64,000 nucleotides of DNA from Deltaproteobacteria bacterium (lineage in GTDB: Bacteria > Desulfobacterota > Binatia > UTPRO1). The stretch spans positions 62,001-126,000 of the forward strand of contig JAJCZP010000040.1 of assembly GCA_029262315.1 (NCBI GenBank), in the 5' to 3' direction. Shown piece after piece: positions 1 to 7,392 of the stretch. The translations under genes were made by a program, and so were the position numbers. Every line of letters starts with the position of its first letter. Position 1 is the stretch's first letter. The notes beneath the pieces were generated by a model. That model saw only the letters and a program-made list of their open reading frames with translations. It did not search any database and was not told the DNA's origin.

Positions 1-280
1 CACGAAACTCCTCCTCGTCACGGTGCGCGTGCGGCTGCAACCATACTCTGTGCGCCGCTGTCGAGGAACCGATGGGGCAGGCAGCGTGCGTGACGCCGCG
101 CCGCGACCGTGCGTCCGCGGGGAAGGTTACATCCGGATCACGGCCAGGCTGTCGCTGTCATGCGAACTGCCGTGTGGTCGTGCGCGAGTCGTCTACGCGG
201 AAGTGTAAGTACCCCCCTTGCGGGTAGAGGTCCGCGGGAGTACCACTTTGAGTTGGATCTGTCTCTCCAGTAGTGGATCC

Positions 281-310
281 GGCCCGGCGCCGCGCGCACG
301 GCGCCGGGCC
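281..310. terminator. Perfect 12-bp GC-rich stem-loop (GGCCCGGCGCCG-cgcgca-CGGCGCCGGGCC), possible terminator or structured RNA
   Basis: Perfect inverted repeat read directly, followed by pyrimidine-rich TCTCTCCTT on the + strand; lies in a region with no convincing CDS. Confidence 0.4.
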
Positions 311-598
311 TCTCTCCTTGGCGCCAGCGACCCTTGATTGCGCTCGATTTCAATCCAAGCGCCGGGCTTTGCTAGGGGCTCCAAGTAAGTTTCTGATCCG
401 CTCCTGCCTACGACTCCTTTGCTGCTGCTGACTACTGATGGTCCGGGGCACCGGCGCGCCCCGTTACGGTCGCGCCGGTGCTCCCTCTCCGCGCCGGACC
501 CTCCCGCGAATGCCCCCCCACTCCAAGGGGTACGCGGGCGGCGGGACGGAGATTTCGAGATCTTCGCTGTGGTCCCTTCTAGCGGGTCTGAATGAAAT

Positions 599-613
599 AA
601 ACAAGACTTGTTT
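599..613. promoter_or_regulatory. Operator-like palindrome AAACAAG-A-CTTGTTT upstream of the HTH-like gene
   Basis: Perfect 7-1-7 inverted repeat in a locally AT-rich patch, 42-56 nt upstream of ATG at 655. Confidence 0.4.
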
Positions 614-654
614 GGTTGTCAAATGGAAACTGATTGGTCTATTCTGGGCGTGCC

Positions 655-1449
655 ATGAAACGCCGGGACACCGTACTCAAGGGAATCAAGGAGCTTTTCT
701 ATGAGACCCGGGTACTTAGTGGCCGCGAATACACGATCAAGCGCTTCGCCAAGGAGGTGCTCGAGGGCGCGGTCGACCCCGTCATGCTCGGATACATCGA
801 GAAGGGCACGCGATTCCCGAACGAGGCCTTGGTTCGTCGGCTCGCGGCTGTGCGCGATGAGCCAGCCCCGCCGTTACTCGCGGTCCTGTATCGCGATCGA
901 ATGTTGCACGCCTTCGGGAGGGAGTTGCGTCGGGCGCTCCACGACCCGAAAGCGGTCGAAGGCATTGCGGATGCCGATCTCGCCGTGCAGGTGAGTCGGG
1001 CAGTGGCCGCGCTCCCCGATGATGGCAGTTGGGTGCCGGCGCGTACGTGGCGCGCTCGCATCGCTGGAGCCCTGCGCGACAAATCGCGTGGCTCCGACGT
1101 GACGCGCGTCGTGGACATCCTACGTGAGCGGAACCTGGTCGAGCAGGAGAAGGGGCGCGTACGCCGCGTGGCGCGGCACTACGTCGCGGCAACGCCGGAA
1201 GAGCGCCGCGCGTTGGCAATGGAATTCGCCGCGATATTTTCAAAGGCATTGCTGGACAAAGTCGCGTTGCCGGACACCTCCGATACGACGTTCCTGCGCA
1301 ATCACTTCCTGCACATCGATCGGGCCCGTCTGCCCGAGTTCTACGTCCGACTCGAGGAAGCCGCGCGCGGGCTGGCGGAGGAGTTCGCCGACGACGCGGG
1401 CGCTGGCACGGACTTTCTCAACATTCTATTGGTCGGCACACCGGTCTGA
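655..1449 (+). CDS. Putative HTH-type (XRE-like) regulatory protein
   Basis: ORF 634..1449; the second ATG at 655 (MKRRDTVLKGIKELFYETRVLSGREYTIKRFAKEVLEG...YIEKGTRFPNEALVRRLAAV) gives an HTH-like N-terminus. Confidence 0.5.
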   Translation: MKRRDTVLKGIKELFYETRVLSGREYTIKRFAKEVLEGAVDPVMLGYIEKGTRFPNEALVRRLAAVRDEPAPPLLAVLYRDRMLHAFGRELRRALHDPKAVEGIADADLAVQVSRAVAALPDDGSWVPARTWRARIAGALRDKSRGSDVTRVVDILRERNLVEQEKGRVRRVARHYVAATPEERRALAMEFAAIFSKALLDKVALPDTSDTTFLRNHFLHIDRARLPEFYVRLEEAARGLAEEFADDAGAGTDFLNILLVGTPV

Positions 1450-1461
1450 GGGAATCGAGCA

Positions 1462-2097
1462 ATGAACGTCGACATGCGAGCCGCACGCGCGAAACTGGCC
1501 ACCGCCCTGATGATTGCGGTCTGCTGGGCTATCGCCGGATGTGGTGGCAGCGGTTCGAGCGGTTTCGATAGCGTGTCCCGGGCCATCGCCCAGGCCATCG
1601 ACGACGAAGCCTGCGTCGCGTTTGATGGTCAAACGTTTTGTGCGTCAGGTGTCGAGGCCGAGACCACAGAGTTCGAAGGAGCGTCGGTTGTCATCAAGGC
1701 TCCCGACGCGCCGCTGCTGTGCGACGGACACACGCTAGGGGTCGCATGCGCGGCGTCGCTCGACTTTACTACTGAAGGGTTCATGCGGGTGAATAGCCTC
1801 CTGGCCGCGGTGAGCGAGAGCGAGGAGGGGCCGTGGACGCTGGTGCCCCTGGAGGCGACCGACGAGGCGATCGGCCCACGTCGCGTGACGATCTTGGTTC
1901 CCGGGCAGCTTGATGCCACCACGCCGAGTCCGTTCATTGCCGCGGTGTTGGTCTACGCGGGCGTCCCGCCAGATGTGCTGCCAGAGACCGCGCCACGTCT
2001 CGCGGACTTTGGCGTCGAGTTGGTCTACGTCAGCAGGCGGCTCGAATTGGTCCTGCCGCGGCCGGTCGTCGACGTGCGCGACCCAACGGCGGAGTAG
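1462..2097 (+). CDS. Putative lipoprotein, hypothetical
   Basis: N-terminal signal with lipobox-like CWAIAGCGGSG; ORF 211 aa following the HTH gene by 12 nt. Confidence 0.6.
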   Translation: MNVDMRAARAKLATALMIAVCWAIAGCGGSGSSGFDSVSRAIAQAIDDEACVAFDGQTFCASGVEAETTEFEGASVVIKAPDAPLLCDGHTLGVACAASLDFTTEGFMRVNSLLAAVSESEEGPWTLVPLEATDEAIGPRRVTILVPGQLDATTPSPFIAAVLVYAGVPPDVLPETAPRLADFGVELVYVSRRLELVLPRPVVDVRDPTAE

Positions 2098-2180
2098 GGC
2101 AAGCGTAGCCTTGCGCGTTTGGAGTGGGGCAGGCGCCGCCTAGCGCTTTGGAGTAGGGCAGGCCCCGCAGCCGTAGGCGC
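2091..2180. repeat. Three degenerate ~30-bp tandem units beginning GGAGT(A/G)GGGCA(A/G)G
   Basis: Units start at 2091, 2122 and 2151; each carries a small dyad (e.g. GCAAG..CTTGC, AGGCG-C-CGCCT); located between convergent genes. Confidence 0.5.
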
Positions 2181-2206
2181 TCGACGAGCGGTTCCGCCTG
2201 CGGTCG

Positions 2207-3205
2207 TTAGCGTCCGACGAAATCGGCGATCCGCTCAAAGGTCCAGAACGCTGCGAGCGATCCCATGGCGTAGATCGGGATGGCGCTAGCCCACGTGGGG
2301 AGCGTCCGCAGGACGGGGGCGGCGAGTCGCGTGAAGGCGACGACACCGACGACGAACGCAAGCTGACCGAGCTCGATACCGACGTTGAAGGACACGAGGG
2401 CGAGCGGGATCGCCTCGGCCGGGAGGCCGGCATTCCGGAGCGCTCCCGCGAAACCCAGACCGTGGAGCAGGCCGAAGACGAGCGCCATGAGCCACGGTGA
2501 CCGTTGCATGAGGGATGGCGACGGCGTGGCCCCGCGTGCGAGCTCGACGGCCAGGACGTAGATGCTCGCGGCAATCAACACCTCGATCGGGCCGACGGGG
2601 AGAGGGGACAGGTCCAACGTCGCGAGCGCCAGGGTCATGCTGTGACCGAGCGTAAATGCGGTGACAGTCGCGATGAGCTGGCGCGGGCCAGCGACCAGGA
2701 GCAGGAGGCCGAACACGAACAGCAGATGATCGAATCCCGTGGCGATGTGCTCGGCGCCGAGCAGCAGGAAGCGTCGGATGACGTCGATCGTACGCTCGTC
2801 TGCTGGCACGGTGAAGGTCGGCTCCCGTGCCCGCAGCACGCTCTGTAACGAGCGGCCGTTGGCAAGCGTGATGCTGAGCATCACGTCCGTCGCGCGTGTG
2901 TTCAGTCCCTCGATGGCGATCTCACGCCCGACGAGACCCGTCGCCCCGCAGTCGACGGTCCACCGTGCGGTGACACTGTCGGCGGCATCCTCGGTCGTTG
3001 CGGGTCTCGTCGGTGTGCAGTCAGCAGGCAGCACAGGGCGGAGATCGACGCCAGGCAGCCGCAGGATGGGGGTCTTCCACGCGATGGCAAACATGCCGTC
3101 GGGCTGTTCGGTGATCGCGAGGAGCGAGGGCGAGAGCGGGTGGGCGAAGGCCACCGGAACGCACGTGACCAGCGCCAGTAGTGCATAGAGTGCCGGCCTA
3201 CGCAT
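2207..3205 (-). CDS. HupE/UreJ family membrane protein
   Basis: Signal peptide then HP; motifs LLGAEHIATGFDHLLFVFGLLLL, FTLGHSMTLAL, GLLHGLGFAGAL typical of HupE/UreJ_2. Confidence 0.85.
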   Translation of the reverse strand: MRRPALYALLALVTCVPVAFAHPLSPSLLAITEQPDGMFAIAWKTPILRLPGVDLRPVLPADCTPTRPATTEDAADSVTARWTVDCGATGLVGREIAIEGLNTRATDVMLSITLANGRSLQSVLRAREPTFTVPADERTIDVIRRFLLLGAEHIATGFDHLLFVFGLLLLVAGPRQLIATVTAFTLGHSMTLALATLDLSPLPVGPIEVLIAASIYVLAVELARGATPSPSLMQRSPWLMALVFGLLHGLGFAGALRNAGLPAEAIPLALVSFNVGIELGQLAFVVGVVAFTRLAAPVLRTLPTWASAIPIYAMGSLAAFWTFERIADFVGR

Positions 3206-4196
3206 CTGCCTCGGTTGCCGGTGCTACGGGCGCGGTTCGGATCTCGTAAAGGCTCCGGAGCGCCACCATCAACTCCCCGAGGTAGATCTCATGCTGCTCG
3301 GCCCGATAGCCTCGTAGCACCCGTGCTCGCACCGCGCTGAGCGGCGGGACGCGAGCGGGCGTCCGGTCGCTGATCCAGAGGATGTGCGTCCCGTACGACG
3401 ATCGGACGGGGGCAGACCAAGTGCGAGTGGCCAAGGTGGTAGTGCGATCGGCGAAGGGCCGGCCGAACATCTTGGCGAGGGCCTGCGGAGACTGGTGGCG
3501 TAGCTCGTGGCCGAGCGCGAAGACGTCGCCGCCGAGCGACTCGCCGTCAGCCGGCGGCGTTCTGCCACGCCTTGCCTGCCAGGCGGTGGCGTCCTCGTCG
3601 GCCCGGGCGCCGCGTCGCTCGGTACTGAAGAAGACGTGGCGGAGGCTGATCGCGGCAGGTTGGCGGTAGCGATCAGCGTGGGCTGCCAAATGCGCTTCCA
3701 GCGCCTGGTCGAGTTCCGTTCCCGTCGGCTCCCGGGTCACGCTGGCGCGTTTCGCGAGCAGCCGCATCTTGATGACGAGGGTGCGGCGGACGACGATATC
3801 GTCGCGATGCAGGCCGATCTCGAGCCCACGCGTGAATGCCTCGGCATCGGTGCCCGCGTCGTCCCCGTAGAGAAAACGCATCTTCTCGATGACCCGCCGC
3901 TCGACCGCCGGATCTGCGCGATCGAGCCCGAGCAAGAGAGCCTCTCGATAGAGGATTTCGCGATCGGCCTCGCGGGCGAGGAGTGACTCGAGCTCGGCAG
4001 TGGTCGGGGGCTCACCTATGGTGAGCTGATGCTCTTTCCGGAGCTCGGCGATGGTACTCGCGGGGATGACGATGGGTGCCCGGACCGTGGGGCCCGGTGT
4101 GGCGCGTGGCGCGGTGCTCGGCGACGCGGCGAAGATAGCCGCCCCGATCAGTAGAAAGTGCAGCGCCGGTTGCCGCAGCACGTTGCGTCCGCGCAT
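3198..4196 (-). CDS. PpiC-type peptidylprolyl isomerase
   Basis: N-terminal membrane anchor; parvulin-like region YRQPAAISLRHVFFSTERRG...ALAKMFGRPFAD...SYGTHILWISDRTPARVPPL. Confidence 0.75.
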   Translation of the reverse strand: MRGRNVLRQPALHFLLIGAAIFAASPSTAPRATPGPTVRAPIVIPASTIAELRKEHQLTIGEPPTTAELESLLAREADREILYREALLLGLDRADPAVERRVIEKMRFLYGDDAGTDAEAFTRGLEIGLHRDDIVVRRTLVIKMRLLAKRASVTREPTGTELDQALEAHLAAHADRYRQPAAISLRHVFFSTERRGARADEDATAWQARRGRTPPADGESLGGDVFALGHELRHQSPQALAKMFGRPFADRTTTLATRTWSAPVRSSYGTHILWISDRTPARVPPLSAVRARVLRGYRAEQHEIYLGELMVALRSLYEIRTAPVAPATEADA

Positions 4197-4222
4197 TCAG
4201 CGACCCGCCGCGGATCCCAGCC

Positions 4223-6595
4223 TCACTTCTGAGACTTCAGCTTCGATCCCTTCAGCTCCCAGAACCGACTATCAGTCTCGTCGTAGTCGCCGACCGTCAA
4301 CCGCACGTCGATGCGGTGGGTGGACGCATCGGCATTCGGCAGCACAGTATTCACCGTCTGGAACTTGATCTTGGCGACGCCCTTCGAGTTCACCTTCAAC
4401 TGCACCAGCTTGACGTCGTCGATCAGACCGTCGGAATCCTTGTACTTGTAGCTCGTGCCCGGCTTCTTTACCTCGAACGACCCGGCGGGAAGGGTGGCGG
4501 TGTAGATCTGATCGTCGTCTGTAACCGTCAGGGTGAAGTCGTTGTTCTCGACGTCGAGCTCGGGCGGAATGTCGCCGATCGTCAGTTGGAGCTTCAGCTT
4601 GTCCTTCCCGGGGTCCTTCCCGAGCTTGATGTCGCCCTTCAGACCGAAACGTTCCGGATGATAGAAGATGGGCGATGTCCAGGCGCGTTCTTGGATGCTC
4701 TTCTCGACGAAGTCGGTGCAACAGTCGGAGAATTCCGGTGGGACGACGCCGTCGCAGTCGATCCCCTGATCGTTGCAATGCCGAGTGCTCCAGCGGCAGA
4801 CAGGATTCTCGAGGACGCGCGCATAGTAGAAGGCACGCTGCTCGGGCTTGAATTTGGGGTCCTTCCAGACCGTGCAGAGGGTATCGAAGCCAGTGCCGCT
4901 CGGGATGCAGGTGTCGAGGTCCACGGTCGCGCCGTTGTCCGGATCGCCAGCGACGTCGTAGACGCGTTCCTGCGTGTCGCCGTTCTCGTCAACCCAGCCT
5001 TTGACGATCTGCACGCGCTGGAGTTGCGTACTCGGCTCGCCGTTGCCGCCGGGATCTTTCATTGCGAGGACAGCGAAGCGCGGGCTCTTCTTCTCGAGGA
5101 CCGGGCCAATCGTGCCGCCCATCGGCACGCCACTGGTGTAGCCTTCCTCGATGAAATCCGGGCGGTCGCAGAGATCCTTCGGCGGTCGGCCCGCGAAGAA
5201 CCGGACCATCGGACGTGTGCCGCTCGTGCCGTAGGCCTCACGCCGACGCATCGCGGCGAACAAGGCGTCACGCGAGTTCTCTTCGGCGTACAGGACCGCG
5301 AGGCCACCGCCACTGTTGGTGACGCCGCCTGGGCCGATCCGGGTCATCGGATTGGAGGGCGGCCTGTCCCGCACCCCGAGATGACCTATGGTGCCGAAGT
5401 CCTCTTCGACGGTGCCTCCAGGGGTGGCATTGTGGCTGTCGCTGGAGCCGATCAAGCCGAACTCGAACGGGTTGGCGCCGAGAAGGTTGTGCTGGCGAAG
5501 ACCTTCCTTGAGAGCCTGACGGGTGAAGTTGACCGCAGGTAGATTGGGATCGGGCGCTGCTGGGGCGAAGAGATTCACGCGCTTCAACTGCTCGAAGCCG
5601 CAGAGCTCGTCGTTCGGCGACGTGCGCGGATCACACTCGGAACTCCCTTTGTGCTGGTAGATCTCGACTAGAGTCTCATGCGTGGCTCGTCGGGTCGCGC
5701 CCGCCTTGGTGAGGGGGCTGCCGTCGCCGTTGGCCGGGTCGAACATCAGTCCGCCGCTGACGTTTGAATTGTGAGGGATCGAGACGAAATCGCAGTTGCC
5801 GACGCCGACGCAGTCGTTCTCGAGTTGGGTAAAGAGGCCTTCGACCAGCGGCTCTTCATAGTAGCTGGTCGGCAGCGGTTGGACCTCCGCGTTCCGGAAG
5901 ATGATGTTGCGGTGCAGGTTGAAGCCGGCGAGGTTGTTGGTCCATTCGTAGCCAACGAAGGTGGTGAAGTCGCACGCCGCCGAGCGGTCATAGAACTCTT
6001 CGGCCGCGTCCTGGATCTCCTGCCAGGCGACGGCGGCTTGCGTGAGGCAGTTGACATCGTCCACTCCGCAGAGGGGGAGACGCATCGGGGTGGGCACGAC
6101 CGTACTCAGCGTGAAGGCGACAAAGATTGGTGGAAGGGGATCATCGGGCGAGCCCAGGGGCTGTGCCAGGGCGGCGCGGGTGTCGATGCAATTCTGGTGG
6201 TCGTATCCGGGGAGGCCCATCTGTAGGCACGTCCGAATCTCGCCGAGAAACTCCGCGTGTTCGGTGACAGCGGTGAAGTCCAGGCGCCGGCGGATCTGTG
6301 TGGTGCGGGTCGGCATGTCGTTCGGGTCGTAGGGGGGAAGGCCGATCGCCGACCCGAGTGCGTACATGTAGGCGTCGCGCGGGTTCGTTCGCACGCGCAC
6401 GAATGCGGAGTCCCCGGACAGCGAGGTGTGGAGGTGGGTCTCGCCGAAGAAGGGTGTGCGCAGAGCCTCATAGGCCGTGCAGTCCATGCGGGTCTCGGTG
6501 CGCACCCAGTCCTGCGTTGGAAGCTCGGCGCCAACGTGCGGTGACGGTACGAGGAGAAGAGCAGCCAGCAGTCCGACGAGTCGTAGAGCGCTCAT
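4223..6595 (-). CDS. DUF3604 domain-containing secreted protein
   Basis: FFGETHLHTSLSGDSAFVRVRTNPRDAYMYA...RRLDFTAVTEHAEFLGEI signature; AGGAGG Shine-Dalgarno before ATG. Confidence 0.85.
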   Translation of the reverse strand: MSALRLVGLLAALLLVPSPHVGAELPTQDWVRTETRMDCTAYEALRTPFFGETHLHTSLSGDSAFVRVRTNPRDAYMYALGSAIGLPPYDPNDMPTRTTQIRRRLDFTAVTEHAEFLGEIRTCLQMGLPGYDHQNCIDTRAALAQPLGSPDDPLPPIFVAFTLSTVVPTPMRLPLCGVDDVNCLTQAAVAWQEIQDAAEEFYDRSAACDFTTFVGYEWTNNLAGFNLHRNIIFRNAEVQPLPTSYYEEPLVEGLFTQLENDCVGVGNCDFVSIPHNSNVSGGLMFDPANGDGSPLTKAGATRRATHETLVEIYQHKGSSECDPRTSPNDELCGFEQLKRVNLFAPAAPDPNLPAVNFTRQALKEGLRQHNLLGANPFEFGLIGSSDSHNATPGGTVEEDFGTIGHLGVRDRPPSNPMTRIGPGGVTNSGGGLAVLYAEENSRDALFAAMRRREAYGTSGTRPMVRFFAGRPPKDLCDRPDFIEEGYTSGVPMGGTIGPVLEKKSPRFAVLAMKDPGGNGEPSTQLQRVQIVKGWVDENGDTQERVYDVAGDPDNGATVDLDTCIPSGTGFDTLCTVWKDPKFKPEQRAFYYARVLENPVCRWSTRHCNDQGIDCDGVVPPEFSDCCTDFVEKSIQERAWTSPIFYHPERFGLKGDIKLGKDPGKDKLKLQLTIGDIPPELDVENNDFTLTVTDDDQIYTATLPAGSFEVKKPGTSYKYKDSDGLIDDVKLVQLKVNSKGVAKIKFQTVNTVLPNADASTHRIDVRLTVGDYDETDSRFWELKGSKLKSQK

Positions 6596-6650
6596 GACGC
6601 ATCCTCCTAGGCAGGGCGGGTCGTGCGGACAGTATGACGCCCATCCGGTA

Positions 6651-6669
6651 TTGACACTGATAGTGTCAA
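6651..6669. promoter_or_regulatory. Operator-like palindrome TTGACACT-GAT-AGTGTCAA between tetR and the DUF3604 operon
   Basis: Perfect 8-3-8 inverted repeat 56-74 nt upstream of the DUF3604 start; an extra half-site AGTGTCAA lies at 6682-6689. Confidence 0.6.
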
Positions 6670-6685
6670 AAGCTCTGGCGGAGTG

Positions 6686-7321
6686 TCAAGGGATTTCGAG
6701 AGCCGATTCGGGGGCTGGACAGCCAAGGAGGGCACGCACCTGGCGCTCGATGACGCGTCGCGCGCGCACACGCGAGAGGCCGGCATGGGTGCGAACCTCT
6801 TCCCATTGGCTCCAGCTGACGACCGCGGCCAAGGCGTCAAGGACGTCTTCCGCGTCGGCGCCCACGAGCGCGTCGAGTTCGTGCGCGAAGGTACGGCGGA
6901 TATCAATGCGAACACTGGCGGCGAGCGCCACGCGGCAGGCGGCGATGGCTGGCGACGAGCGCTCGTAGAATGCCGCGGCCCGGCGGACGGGGGCGATCCG
7001 CTCGTTCAGCCGTGTGTGCTCGCGGACGAACGCGGTGACACGCTTGGGCAGCGGACCGTCGGTGGGCACCGGGTGGAGGCTCTCGATGACGCGTTCGTAT
7101 TGCAGCTCGGAGACACTCGCGAACAGGCTTTCCAGGTCGTCGAAGTGCCGGAACACTGCACGCACCGAGACCGCCGCTTGCTCGGCGACCTGCTTGGCGG
7201 TGGGTTGCACGATGCCAGCCTCGAGGCAGTCGAGCATGCCGCGGGCAACGGCGTGCTGGGTACGGTTCGAACGTGCCTTGCGGCCATCGAGATCGGGGAG
7301 GGCTGTTGGTGCAGCGGGCAT
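6686..7321 (-). CDS. TetR/AcrR family transcriptional regulator
   Basis: Internal start MPAAPTALPDLDGRKARSNRTQHAVARGMLDCLEAGIVQPTAKQVAEQAAVSVRAVFRHFDDLESLF - TetR N-terminal HTH. Confidence 0.8.
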   Translation of the reverse strand: MPAAPTALPDLDGRKARSNRTQHAVARGMLDCLEAGIVQPTAKQVAEQAAVSVRAVFRHFDDLESLFASVSELQYERVIESLHPVPTDGPLPKRVTAFVREHTRLNERIAPVRRAAAFYERSSPAIAACRVALAASVRIDIRRTFAHELDALVGADAEDVLDALAAVVSWSQWEEVRTHAGLSRVRARRVIERQVRALLGCPAPESALEIP

Positions 7322-7392
7322 GGCGTTGGCTATCCTAGTGCGACTCGTCGGGGTGAGTCCAGAAAGAACCGCATGGTGGCGTGTGGGCCGAC

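Noticed and set aside
4316-5542. 408-aa + strand ORF inside the DUF3604 gene
   Set aside because: Shadow ORF within a convincing minus-strand CDS.
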